Source: Formivibrio citricus (lineage in GTDB: Bacteria; Pseudomonadota; Gammaproteobacteria; Burkholderiales; Chitinibacteraceae). Taken from it: DNA of 64,000 nucleotides. Each line of letters begins with the position of its first letter. Within the stretch, counting starts at the first letter, position 1. Both the position numbers and the translations under genes were made by a program. The stretch is from positions 1 to 64,000 of the forward strand of contig NZ_FOVE01000002.1 of the NCBI RefSeq assembly GCF_900115065.1, read 5' to 3'. The notes beneath the pieces were generated by a model. The model made no database searches, was not told the origin of the DNA, and was given only the letters and a program-made list of their open reading frames with translations. Positions 10,051-20,136 of the stretch are shown here, in pieces.

Positions 10051-10079
10051 AAAACCCAGCCGTGAAGGCTGGGTTTTTT
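10051..10079 (+). terminator. Rho-independent terminator
   Basis: AAAACCCAGCC, loop GTGAA, GGCTGGGTTTTTT. It ends the small gene before it and, because it is A-rich on the left arm, can also serve the convergent tRNA-fMet. Confidence 0.92.
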
Positions 10080-10087
10080 GGTATTCC

Positions 10088-10163
<76 letters not shown>

Positions 10164-10277
10164 ACAGAGAACGAGACTATATCCAGAAGTTGTGGAGCAG
10201 TCAAGGATTCGACCGGTCTTTTGTTTGGATGTTCTGTTGGCCCGATGAAAAACTACTGCTTTTTTTGGGGCGGGCGA

Positions 10278-11102
10278 TTACACGGTCCACTCGACCCATC
10301 CCTTCCAGGCCGTCAGCAAGACCACGATGCCAAAGGCGATCCGGTACCAAGCGAAGGCGATGAAGGTGTGGGTGGAAATGAATTTCAACAGCGCACGCAC
10401 TGCGAAAAAGGCGCTGATCATCGAAGCCAGAAAGCCGATGGCGAAGATGCCCATGTCGTGCATGTCCAGCGCGTGGCGGTGTTTCAACAGGCTGTAGAGC
10501 GAGGCGGCGCTCAGCGTGGGGATGGCGAGAAAGAAGGAGAACTCGGTGGCAGCGCGGCGCGACAGGCCGAAAAACAGGCCGCCGATGATCGTTGCGCCGG
10601 AACGCGAGGTGCCGGGGATCAGCGCAAAACACTGGGCAAAGCCGATCTTGATGGCATCGCGCAGGGTCAGGTCGTCGACGGATTCCACGGTGATGCGATG
10701 CTGGCGTTTTTCTGCCCAGAGGATGACGAATGCGCCGACGATGAAAGCCAGCGCAACTGGAACCGGTTTGAATAGCACGGCCTTGATGGCTTTGTTGAAC
10801 AGGTAGCCCATGGCGGCGGCAGGTACGAAAGCCGCGGTGACATTGATCAGCAGATTGCGCTCGCGCCCCGGTTGCCTGGCGCCGTGCAACGTGTGGCCGA
10901 TCTTGGCGCGGTATTCCCATACGACGGCCAGCATGGCGCCGAACTGGATGAAAATCTCGAAGACATCGCGTTTTTCCTTGTCGAGAAAATTGAGCAGATC
11001 GCCTGTCAGGATCAGGTGGCCGGTGCTGGAAATCGGCAGAAATTCCGTCAAGCCCTCGACGATTCCCATGATGACTGCTTTGAAAACCAGAACCAGATCC
11101 AT
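10278..11102 (-). CDS. uppP: Undecaprenyl-diphosphatase UppP/BacA
   Basis: An inner-membrane phosphatase that recycles undecaprenyl diphosphate to the monophosphate carrier used for peptidoglycan and LPS O-antigen; excess confers bacitracin resistance. The 274-residue protein carries the two signature segments [18 protein letters not shown] near residues 13-30 and [10 protein letters not shown] near 160, with about eight hydrophobic segments. It is transcribed alone. The 115-nt upstream gap separates it from the dciA-like gene on the same strand. Confidence 0.96.
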   Translation of the reverse strand: MDLVLVFKAVIMGIVEGLTEFLPISSTGHLILTGDLLNFLDKEKRDVFEIFIQFGAMLAVVWEYRAKIGHTLHGARQPGRERNLLINVTAAFVPAAAMGYLFNKAIKAVLFKPVPVALAFIVGAFVILWAEKRQHRITVESVDDLTLRDAIKIGFAQCFALIPGTSRSGATIIGGLFFGLSRRAATEFSFFLAIPTLSAASLYSLLKHRHALDMHDMGIFAIGFLASMISAFFAVRALLKFISTHTFIAFAWYRIAFGIVVLLTAWKGWVEWTV

Positions 11103-11217
11103 ATCGCTGTACCACTGTTGCGTTTGAAAGGGGAAGATTATAGGCGATCCGGAAGGGCGTTGCCCCGGATATGCGGCGGGCGTGAATGCTGACGCAGTGT
11201 TTTTGTCGGAGCCGGGG

Positions 11218-11655
11218 TCAACTTTGCTTCTGGTGTTTCAGCAAGGTCTGGATGGCATCCTGCAGATCCTTGTCTTCCAGCGTGTTTGCCAGATCGGCAA
11301 ATGCCTTTTGTGCCGCGGGGGGGATGCTTAAGCGATTGGTTCTTCTTGGTTTTTCATGATTGAGGTTGACTTGCACGCGCGGCAAGATTGCGGTAGCGTG
11401 CCATCCTGCATCCTGCAAGGCCGCGAGAATGGCGGGTGCTGCCAGCCGCAGGCGCGTGGCTGCGGCGCTGTGTGGTACGCCGATGACTACGGTGGAGCCT
11501 GACCAGGCAACGCCCTGACAAAGCGGTGCCAGTTCTGGAGGCGTTGCGTGGCGGACGAGGTCCAGTACCTGCTGGAGTTCGCCGACGCGATTCACGATTC
11601 GGGCCAATCCGGGGTCGCGGCCGACAAAACCGGGGCGGGAGGGGCGACGCTGCAT
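11218..11655 (-). CDS. DUF721/DciA-like protein
   Basis: A 145-residue basic protein with the DUF721 core [25 protein letters not shown] and [18 protein letters not shown]721 includes DciA, which helps load or operate the replicative helicase DnaB in bacteria lacking DnaC. The position, divergent from an M23 peptidase and secA, is typical of the betaproteobacterial member. The C-terminal third ([16 protein letters not shown]...) is a lineage-specific helical extension. Confidence 0.75.
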   Translation of the reverse strand: MQRRPSRPGFVGRDPGLARIVNRVGELQQVLDLVRHATPPELAPLCQGVAWSGSTVVIGVPHSAAATRLRLAAPAILAALQDAGWHATAILPRVQVNLNHEKPRRTNRLSIPPAAQKAFADLANTLEDKDLQDAIQTLLKHQKQS

Positions 11656-11680
11656 GATGTTTGCTGATGAGGATTAGATA

Positions 11681-12571
11681 TTGAATATTATTCTGGTTTC
11701 CAGTCGCTTGGCCAAGGCTGTTTCGCTGGGGCCGAAACAGGTGGCGCTGGCGTTGACGCTGGCGGCCATGCTGATTGGTGGTGCCTGCTTTGCCTTGGGG
11801 GCTTTGCTGGCTTCGTCCCGGAGCGTGACCCAGTTGACGCGTTTTGTTCCCAACCCCCGTCAGGCCGAGATCGATGCGTTGGCGGTGAAACTGGGCGAGT
11901 TGCAGGCAAAACTGGTTCGACTGGATGGCTTGGCAAAACAGGTCGGGCAAAAATCCGGCGTCGACGTGAAGCCGTTCCTTTCCGGTGAGGCTGCGCCTCG
12001 CGGCGGCGCGGCGCAGGAAGGGGCGTATTTGTCCGCGGATGACCTGCTCAGGCAGTTGACTGGAACGGAGACACTGCTTTCAGCCTATCACGACCAGCTG
12101 TCTTTGGCTGAGGCAGTATTGATGCTGCCTGATACGAAAAATTTGCCGGCCTTGCCTCCCGTCTCACTGTCCCTCGGACAATCTTCGGGATTCGGCGCAA
12201 GAATCGACCCCCTGAGCGGTAAGCAGACTTTCCACGAGGGCATTGATTTTGTGGGTGATGTCGGGACGCCGGTCAAAGCCTCCGGCCGGGGCGTGGTGAC
12301 CTTTGCGGGCTACCATGTCGAATATGGTAATATGGTCGACTTGGATCACGGCAACGGTTTGACCAGCCGTTATGCGCACAACGCGAAGCTGATGGTGCGC
12401 AAGGGCGGAATGGTTGAAGCGGGGCAGGTTATCGCGCAGCTGGGCAACAGCGGGCGCTCGACCGGCGCCCATTTGCATTACGAGATACGCTACAAGAATG
12501 TGCCGCAAAATCCGTTGCGCTTCATGGCCACGGAAGTGGCGGCAGGCAAAATACCCGCGTTGCGGCCCTGA
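11681..12571 (+). CDS. Membrane-anchored M23 (LytM) peptidase
   Basis: A 296-residue protein with one N-terminal transmembrane segment (about residues 20-45), a charged, helical periplasmic linker (REAEIDALAVKLGELQAKL region) and a C-terminal M23 domain. The zinc-binding motifs are HEGIDFVGD and HLHYE, with YAHN between, so the domain looks catalytically intact. It would cut peptidoglycan cross-links in the periplasm. The start is TTG at 11681 with TGAGGA upstream. It is divergent from the DUF721 gene and precedes secA. Confidence 0.9.
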   Translation: MNIILVSSRLAKAVSLGPKQVALALTLAAMLIGGACFALGALLASSRSVTQLTRFVPNPRQAEIDALAVKLGELQAKLVRLDGLAKQVGQKSGVDVKPFLSGEAAPRGGAAQEGAYLSADDLLRQLTGTETLLSAYHDQLSLAEAVLMLPDTKNLPALPPVSLSLGQSSGFGARIDPLSGKQTFHEGIDFVGDVGTPVKASGRGVVTFAGYHVEYGNMVDLDHGNGLTSRYAHNAKLMVRKGGMVEAGQVIAQLGNSGRSTGAHLHYEIRYKNVPQNPLRFMATEVAAGKIPALRP

Positions 12572-12606
12572 CAGGCCGCTGTGTAAAACGAATCAGGATT
12601 CAAGGC

Positions 12607-12686
12607 GCGGCGGATGGGGGAACCCAATCCGCCGCAGTCATTCGCTGTGGAATCGAATTAACCGGCGAGAAGCACGTCCCGTGCTT
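12607..12686 (+). promoter_or_regulatory. Two hairpins in the secA leader
   Basis: Hairpin 1 pairs GCGGCGGAT (12607-12615) with ATCCGCCGC (12627-12635), with an inner GGG/CCC. Hairpin 2 pairs AAGCACG (12670-12676) with CGTGCTT (12680-12686). Neither is followed by a long T-run. Hairpin 1 could terminate the upstream peptidase transcript or act as a leader structure for secA. Confidence 0.5.
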
Positions 12687-12713
12687 TTGCCCATTTGGTA
12701 AAAAGAACAGAAC

Positions 12714-15422
<2,709 letters not shown>

Positions 15423-15466
15423 TTCGATATTGACGACCCTGCTGCCACTGACTAGCCTGTGAATAC

Positions 15467-15539
15467 GGGCCGATAGCTCAGCTGGGAGAGCGCTGCGTTC
15501 GCAATGCAGAGGTCGTGAGTTCGATCCTCATTCGGTCCA
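15467..15539 (+). tRNA. tRNA-Ala (anticodon CGC), integration target
   Basis: A 73-nt cloverleaf with acceptor GGGCCGA/TCGGTCC and discriminator A. It includes the G3-U70 wobble pair that identifies alanine tRNAs. Anticodon loop TTCGCAA gives CGC (codon GCG). Unlike the other tRNAs here, CCA is not encoded; the next bases are CAA. Its last 11 nt belong to the att core shared with the right end of the element, so the 3' end is supplied by the integrated DNA. Confidence 0.95.
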
Positions 15540-15546
15540 CAAATCA
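15520..15546 (+). other. attL
   Basis: A 27-nt repeat with identical core CATTCGGTCCACA (15529-15541) matching attR at 24623-24635. The flanking TTCGAT and ATCA also match; 4 of 27 positions differ overall. It covers the 3' end of tRNA-Ala, the usual target of P4-type integrases. Confidence 0.9.
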
Positions 15547-15567
15547 CCTTTCCATAACAGTCCAAGT

Positions 15568-15610
15568 AAGGCCGGTAAAGCCAGTAAATTCAAGGCTTCC
15601 GGCCTTTTTT
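15568..15610 (+). terminator. Element-borne terminator downstream of tRNA-Ala
   Basis: AAGGCCGG pairs with CCGGCCTT, with an inner AAGCC/GGCTT, followed by a T run. It lies inside the element 29 nt after the tRNA and substitutes for the host terminator now displaced to 24641-24673. Confidence 0.88.
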
Positions 15611-15656
15611 GCGTCCATTGTCGTCTGTCGGGGTACGTTGCAATCCGGCGGTGTGA

Positions 15657-15675
15657 GGGGGTATAACTAGGGGTA
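15657..15675 (+). repeat. Left GGGGTA paired box (possible integrase arm site)
   Basis: GGGGGTAT, 5 nt, GGGGTA. The same arrangement with the same 5-nt spacing occurs at 24540-24558 near attR. Short paired repeats flanking att cores are typical of tyrosine-integrase arm sites; the assignment is inferred. Confidence 0.5.
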
Positions 15676-15704
15676 TCTGGCAATACGCCAAAGGGAGATA
15701 CCCC
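15670..15704 (+). promoter_or_regulatory. Hairpin over the integrase ribosome site
   Basis: GGGGTATCT (15670-15678) is the exact inverse of AGATACCCC (15696-15704). The right arm sits between the AAGGGAG ribosome site and the integrase ATG at 15707, so a folded leader would hide the start. It could also be an operator. Confidence 0.55.
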
Positions 15705-15706
15705 CA

Positions 15707-16948
15707 ATGCCGCTTACCGATACCGAGATACGCAAAACCAAAGCCGAAGGGAAGCCGGTCAAACTGGCGGACGAGAAAGGCTTGTTCCTTTTGATCCAGC
15801 CGAACGGGGCCAAGTATTGGCGTCATAAGTACAGATACGGCGGAAAGGAAAAGTTACTGGCGCACGGGGTTTACCCGGAAGTCAGCCTAAAGGAAGCACG
15901 GGAACGTCGGGACGAAGCCCGCAAGCTGCTTGCGCAAGGGGTTGATCCAGCAGCAGCCAAACAGGCGGCCAAGCTGGCCCGCGTCATTGCCTGTGAAAAC
16001 AGTTTTGAGGCTGTTGCCCGCGAGTGGTTCGCCAAGCATGAGCCGACTTGGGCCAAAGGCCATGCCGACAAGGTTATCTACCGTCTGGAAAAAGATGCCT
16101 TCCCTTGGCTGGGGAATCGCCCGATTGCCGAGATTACTGCGCCTGAACTGCTGGCAACTATTCGCCGGACTGAATCACGCGGGGCGCTGGATACCGCGCA
16201 CCGGGTTTTGCAGAACTGCGGCCAAGTATTCCGCTATGCCGTGGCGACTGGCCGGGCCGAGCGCGACCCGGCCGCCGATCTGCGGGGCGCTTTGCCACCA
16301 TCCAGAACCAAACATTACGCCTCAATTGTCGAGCCTTCCGCCGTGGCTGAACTCTTGCGAGCCATGGATGGATTCAAGGGGACGCTGATTGTGCAATCTG
16401 CGCTACGGTTGGCCCCGCTGGTATTTACCCGGCCCGGAGAGCTGCGCAAGGCGGAATGGTCAGAGATCAACCTAGACAAAGGCGAGTGGAACATACCCGC
16501 CGAACGCATGAAGGGCTGGATACGCAAAGGGATAACTACCCCGCACCTTGTGCCGCTTTCGGCTCAAGCCGTGGCGGTCCTTCGGGAGCTTTACCCGCTG
16601 ACGGGTCGCCGCCAGTATGTTTTCACCGGGCGCGATCCTAACAAGCCGATGAGTGAAGCCGCCGTAAATGCTGCCCTTCGCCGTATGGGGTACGACACCA
16701 AAACGGAAATCACCGGGCATGGATTCCGGGCCATGGCCCGGACCATCCTGCATGAAGAGCTTGGAATAGACCGGGACGTAATCGAGCATCAACTAGCCCA
16801 TCGAGTCCCGGATGCGCTCGGCACGGCATACAACCGTACCAAGTTCATCAAAGACCGCCGTACCATGATGCAAACATGGGCTGATTATCTGGAAAAACTC
16901 AAAGCCGGGGCCGAGATTATTACCGGTAATTTCGGCAAGGCCGCGTAA
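15707..16948 (+). CDS. P4-type tyrosine site-specific integrase
   Basis: A 413-residue phage integrase of the family with an N-terminal arm-binding domain (DUF4102-like; MPLTDTEIRKTKAEGKP...GVYPEVSLKEARE). The core-binding domain spans about residues 95-190 and the catalytic domain the rest. The visible catalytic set is Arg in FTRPGELRKAEW, HGFRAM, AHRV and the Tyr in GTAYNRTKF. It should cut and rejoin the att core in tRNA-Ala. The gene lies 166 nt inside attL and reads into the element. The ATG at 15707 has AAGGGAG at a suitable distance. Confidence 0.96.
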   Translation: MPLTDTEIRKTKAEGKPVKLADEKGLFLLIQPNGAKYWRHKYRYGGKEKLLAHGVYPEVSLKEARERRDEARKLLAQGVDPAAAKQAAKLARVIACENSFEAVAREWFAKHEPTWAKGHADKVIYRLEKDAFPWLGNRPIAEITAPELLATIRRTESRGALDTAHRVLQNCGQVFRYAVATGRAERDPAADLRGALPPSRTKHYASIVEPSAVAELLRAMDGFKGTLIVQSALRLAPLVFTRPGELRKAEWSEINLDKGEWNIPAERMKGWIRKGITTPHLVPLSAQAVAVLRELYPLTGRRQYVFTGRDPNKPMSEAAVNAALRRMGYDTKTEITGHGFRAMARTILHEELGIDRDVIEHQLAHRVPDALGTAYNRTKFIKDRRTMMQTWADYLEKLKAGAEIITGNFGKAA

Positions 16949-17000
16949 GGAACCAACTTACAGCACTAGCACAAAGACGCCACCCCACCCCCTGCACCCT

Positions 17001-17119
17001 CCGTTTTTTGGTGTTACCGGTGTTACTGGTGTTACCAGATTGATTTGTATGGATATTTTTTGTGTTGCTGGTGTTGCGGTTGGTGTTACTGGTAACACCT
17101 TGATTGTCCAAGCGCATCC
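17001..17119 (-). repeat. Iteron block A (inverted copy of block B)
   Basis: A 119-nt block whose reverse complement matches 23089-23207 with 7 mismatches and no gaps. On the minus strand it holds 9-nt units of the form nGTAACACC: three in perfect tandem (GGTAACACC AGTAACACC GGTAACACC), two degenerate ones (GCAACACC type) and a dyad GGTGTTACCAGTAACACC. A 65-codon open frame across it is a by-product of the repeats. It resembles replication iterons such as those of P4 ori/crr. Confidence 0.85.
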
Positions 17120-17218
17120 CAAAAGGTGAAAAATGCGGCGCGGGTAGGCTCTTTCCTGCCCGCCTGACAGCGGCGGTTTTGGGCTGCGCCGGGGATGAAA
17201 TCTTGTAAGGATTGGGCC

Positions 17219-17247
17219 TTGACCGGAAACACCGACAAGCCTATCCT
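17219..17247 (+). promoter_or_regulatory. Promoter of the immunity leader (PLE-like)
   Basis: TTGACC (17219-17224), a 17-nt spacer, then TATCCT (17242-17247). Transcription would begin about 20 nt before the seqA-like segment, as expected for the P4 late-early promoter position. Confidence 0.7.
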
Positions 17248-17305
17248 GATGTTGTCGCGTTCAATAGCGCGACCGGGTTTAGCAGCCCGAACAACATAGG
17301 CGGAC

Positions 17306-17328
17306 AACCGCCAGCAGGCGGTTTTTTT
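17306..17328 (+). terminator. Intrinsic terminator inside the leader
   Basis: AACCGCC, loop AGCA, GGCGGTT with seven T. It sits between seqA and seqB, before any coding sequence, so it is a regulatory (attenuator or immunity) terminator rather than an operon end. Confidence 0.85.
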
Positions 17329-17329
17329 G

Positions 17330-17425
17330 GTCCGTATAGCCCTTGGTGCGCCTTCTATGGGCGGGCCGGGTGGGGAGCCGCAAGGCTCGCCGGTTGCCTA
17401 TGTTGCCGGTCTGCTAACCCGCCCG
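17330..17425 (+). ncRNA. Candidate CI-like immunity RNA
   Basis: The segment contains an internal hairpin (GAGCC, GCAA, GGCTC) followed by seqB. In P4 a short processed CI RNA carrying seqB blocks expression by pairing with seqA or seqC of the nascent leader. Ends are approximate and function is inferred from layout. The overlapping reading frame resembles the Ash/Icd-like frames annotated in such leaders. Confidence 0.5.
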
Positions 17426-17487
17426 GTTCCGTCCACCCGTTTAGCAGCGGGAGCGGAAACACAACCGCAAACATAGGAGGCCAGATT

Positions 17488-17985
17488 ATGGCAAACGTAT
17501 CCACACACCCTGCCGGCTCACGGCGACGGGTTTACCCTTTCCGCTTCAAAACAGAGGAAGAGCTGATTAGTGCAGCGCTTTCTGTGCTGGAAACGCGCAC
17601 CACCTACGGCCCAGCCATTACCAGCCCGGACAGCGCCTGCCAGCTACTGAAACTCAAGCTGGGAGAGTTGAAATACGAGGTGTTTGGTGTGATCTGGCTT
17701 GATGCTGGTCATCAAATTATTGCTGTTGAGGATATGTTTCGTGGCACATTGGACGAGGCTCGCATTTACCCGCGTCAAGTCGCCCGCCGTGCGCTGGAAA
17801 TAGATGCGGCGGCGGTAATTATTTACCACAACCACCCCAGCGGCAGAGTCGGTGCCAGTGATGGGGATCGCCAAATAACCGAACAAATCAAACAAACCCT
17901 TAGTCTGATCGACGTGAAGCTGTTGGATCATCTCATTATTGGCGGGGCTAAACTGCTTTCCTTTAAAGAGAACGGCTATTTGTAG
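17488..17985 (+). CDS. RadC-family JAMM protein
   Basis: A 165-residue protein consisting of the JAB/MPN domain of RadC (DUF2466) without the N-terminal helix-hairpin-helix part of chromosomal RadC. The complete JAMM zinc motif is present: HNH at residues 114-116, Ser124 and Asp127 (HxH-x7-S-x2-D). Such short RadC proteins are common on mobile elements; their role is not established. The ATG at 17488 follows AGGAGG at 17475-17480. It is the first gene behind the immunity leader, with seqC overlapping its ribosome site. Confidence 0.9.
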   Translation: MANVSTHPAGSRRRVYPFRFKTEEELISAALSVLETRTTYGPAITSPDSACQLLKLKLGELKYEVFGVIWLDAGHQIIAVEDMFRGTLDEARIYPRQVARRALEIDAAAVIIYHNHPSGRVGASDGDRQITEQIKQTLSLIDVKLLDHLIIGGAKLLSFKENGYL

Positions 17986-18114
17986 TCGCAAGCCTTTCCT
18001 TGCCTGCCGTGGGGTAAACTGGCACAGCCCGGCCTAGGTTTGGCCGCCGAATAACGGGATACCTTCACCCGTTGGCCGGGCGACTTCTTGAAGGGGTGCT
18101 TGTGAAGGCAAGCC

Positions 18115-19179
18115 ATGAAAAAACAATCTAAACGGATTAAAAGCGCCCGCGACTTACCCAGTTGGTTTTCTTTGGAAGCGTATAAACCCTTGGCAAAGTT
18201 TGATGCTAGGCAATGGGCATGGCTCATCCAAAGTCGTATCAAATGGATGGAGCTCCATGGAACTGATGCATCTAATGATGAATTTGGGGCTCTTTTCTGG
18301 CTGGATGAGCGGGCAACCGGTGAGCGTTGGAATTCTCTGCCGGGGTTTGGCGGCTATTGCGATGAGGGGCCGCGACTTCCTGATGAAGGTGATTGGATTT
18401 GGCATTCGCTTGATGATGCTACGAAAAATAGAATTGAGGCAATACATGAAAAGCATTGGGCTGTTCGCCGCGAGTTCTTTAATACTGCATCGTATGATGA
18501 GTTACATTTAGGGGCTGTTTGTGCTGAATTCCGCTACAACGTGGTTGCCCCTATTCACCGAGGATTGGCGTATGGCTTTTATTTGGAGTCAAAACAAAAA
18601 CGCCAAGTTGCAAGCCGTTTTGCACTGGTTGAACGGTATTACAGAGAGCTAGATGAGTCGCTTAAAGAAATGCACGCCCGAGTAGAAAATAGAGCCGCTT
18701 GCCATGCCGCTGGCGTGCCATTCGACGAACAAGAAAATAAAACTGTCCAAACCGTAACCCTCACCCAGAGAGCGCAGGCAGATAAATATTTTAACCAACC
18801 GTTTGATGAGTGGTATGCGCCTGTAGTTGTGGTCAACCTGCAAGCCTCCGATGATCTAATTATGGATGAGTTCAAAAAATGGCTGGCAGATCAACGTGCA
18901 CAACACCCATTACCAGAAAATAAAATCATCAACGAGCAAGACTTCAAAAAATGGCAGGCATACCAGATTTTCCCCTACTTTGATTTGATGTACTGGGCAA
19001 CACTGGAAGGTGTAAAAATTGATGAGTCCGCTCTTTTGGATGCGTTGTTTCCTTGTGGCATAAATGGCGATGAACGCCATGCAATTCGCCGCGCAAAGGA
19101 CTGGGCAAAGAAAGTCATCTGCCGCGAAACGGTTGATATGCTTCACGCCCAAGAAGTTGTTGCCACAAAAATGCGGTAA
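18115..19179 (+). CDS. DUF6387-like protein, probable cargo gene
   Basis: A 354-residue soluble protein beginning MKKQSKRIKSARDLPSWFSL. The KSxxDLPxWF start is what I associate with the DUF6387 family found on integrative elements; I am moderately sure of that name. It is rich in Trp and acidic residues, without signal peptide, membrane segments or a recognisable nuclease or ATPase motif. Its composition is clearly more AT-rich than its neighbours, suggesting separate acquisition. It is set off by 129 nt from the RadC-like gene and by a terminator downstream, so it behaves as an independent cargo unit. A defence role is possible but unproven. Confidence 0.7.
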   Translation: MKKQSKRIKSARDLPSWFSLEAYKPLAKFDARQWAWLIQSRIKWMELHGTDASNDEFGALFWLDERATGERWNSLPGFGGYCDEGPRLPDEGDWIWHSLDDATKNRIEAIHEKHWAVRREFFNTASYDELHLGAVCAEFRYNVVAPIHRGLAYGFYLESKQKRQVASRFALVERYYRELDESLKEMHARVENRAACHAAGVPFDEQENKTVQTVTLTQRAQADKYFNQPFDEWYAPVVVVNLQASDDLIMDEFKKWLADQRAQHPLPENKIINEQDFKKWQAYQIFPYFDLMYWATLEGVKIDESALLDALFPCGINGDERHAIRRAKDWAKKVICRETVDMLHAQEVVATKMR

Positions 19180-19191
19180 TTTCTCACGTAT

Positions 19192-19218
19192 AAAAACCCG
19201 CATTTTTTGAGGGTTTTT
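19192..19218 (+). terminator. Terminator after the DUF6387-like gene
   Basis: AAAAACCC and GGGTTTTT arms around an 11-nt AT-rich loop. It separates the cargo gene from the AlpA-primase operon. Confidence 0.7.
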
Positions 19219-19318
19219 CCTGCTGTTATTTGGCCGTGTCTTGGGCCGTTCTATGTCTTTATTGTTTCCGTGTCGGTGCAGTTGCGCCGAGAAAACCCGC
19301 AACGGAAAGGAAACGATA

Positions 19319-19540
19319 ATGGCAAACACCACCACCCAAAATCAGCCGCAACACGAGCAACTTTTGCGGCTCGCCCAAGTCGAGGCTATGGTTGGCCTCA
19401 AGAAATCCAGCATCTACAAGATGATGGCCGATGGCACTTTTCCTGCCGCCGTGCCAATTAGTCCCAATAGCCGCGCTTGGCTGTTGTCTGAAATTCAGGC
19501 TTGGATTGCCGCCCGCGTCGCAGAAAGGGGCGCAGCATGA
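19319..19540 (+). CDS. AlpA-family transcriptional regulator
   Basis: A 73-residue DNA-binding protein with the MerR-like helix-turn-helix of AlpA: LLRLAQVEAMVGLKKSSIYKM, then a wing with FPAAVPISPNSRAWLLSEI. AlpA/Vis-type proteins activate excision or replication genes of prophages and P4-like elements. The start at 19319 follows GGAAAGGAAACG. Its stop overlaps the start of the next gene (ATGA). It heads the four-gene replication operon. Confidence 0.9.
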   Translation: MANTTTQNQPQHEQLLRLAQVEAMVGLKKSSIYKMMADGTFPAAVPISPNSRAWLLSEIQAWIAARVAERGAA

Positions 19541-20136
19541 ACGCCTCCGAACTGAAATCACGCGCCCCTTTCCTGCCCGCCGATGTGGCCGCATCCGTGG
19601 CCCGTGCAATGCTGCATGTTCGTGGTGCTGCCGTGGCCTTAGGGGTTCCCCAGAATGACCAGCGGGCGGTTTGGCTAGGCTGTGCTTCAATGATTCCCCT
19701 GCGCCAAGACGGCCAACCTGTAACCACGGCAAGCCCCGCGCCTGCGACACTGGCAAAAACAAACGTGCTGCCGTTCCCATCTAGCCCAAGTGCCAATCAA
19801 GAGGATGCGGAAATGTCGCCTTCCGTCCGGGAGCTGTTGGAGGCGTCCGATAATCCGGCCTTGCCGCCGTATCTGGCCGGGATCGAGGCGGCTATGGCGC
19901 TGCAAAACGCGATTGGTGACGCGCATTTGCTGGGCTTGGAATATGCGCTGGCCTGCAAAGCTACGGCGCGAGGGTTTGCCGACCAAATGCCGGCTGATTT
20001 GCTGACCGATTGCGGCGACTGTTTGCAGAAACAGGCTGCCCCATTCTGGGGGCATGATGGTATCCCTGCGTTAGATAAGGTTGATGCGCAAATGCTTGCA
20101 GCTTGGCTTGCCGAGCAAGGGGGCGAGCATGAATAA
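19537..20136 (+). CDS. Unknown protein of the replication operon
   Basis: A 199-residue protein (MNASELKSRAPFLPAD...) of unrecognised family. The middle (about residues 70-90) is low-complexity, rich in Ala, Pro and Ser, and separates two helical parts. A CGDC pair occurs near residue 160. It overlaps alpA by 4 nt and the primase by 8 nt, so it is translated as part of the replication module and may be an accessory factor. Confidence 0.75.
   Translation: MNASELKSRAPFLPADVAASVARAMLHVRGAAVALGVPQNDQRAVWLGCASMIPLRQDGQPVTTASPAPATLAKTNVLPFPSSPSANQEDAEMSPSVRELLEASDNPALPPYLAGIEAAMALQNAIGDAHLLGLEYALACKATARGFADQMPADLLTDCGDCLQKQAAPFWGHDGIPALDKVDAQMLAAWLAEQGGEHE

Larger units (their letters stand above)
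17254..17480 (+). promoter_or_regulatory. P4-type immunity leader (seqA, terminator, seqB, seqC)
   Basis: The transcript leader contains seqA at 17275-17301 and an intrinsic terminator at 17306-17328. SeqB follows at 17396-17420; its reverse complement matches seqA at 23 of 25 positions. A split seqC follows, with TTTAGCAG at 17440-17447 and AACATAGG at 17470-17477. SeqB can therefore pair with seqA or seqC. In phage P4 this layout controls premature termination of the replication operon transcript. Here seqC overlaps the ribosome site of the RadC-like gene. Confidence 0.75.

Noticed and set aside
12414..12701. 95-codon frame before secA, considered as a SecM-like arrest peptide
   Set aside because: It overlaps the M23 gene in another frame, has no secretion signal and no arrest motif.
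16920..17117. 65-codon minus-strand frame rich in NTSNTGNT
   Set aside because: It is the translation of the 9-nt iterons in block A; no ribosome site, and block B gives the same peptide for the same reason.
17001..17119. Block A considered as a CRISPR array
   Set aside because: Units are 9 nt with no unique spacers and there are no cas genes.
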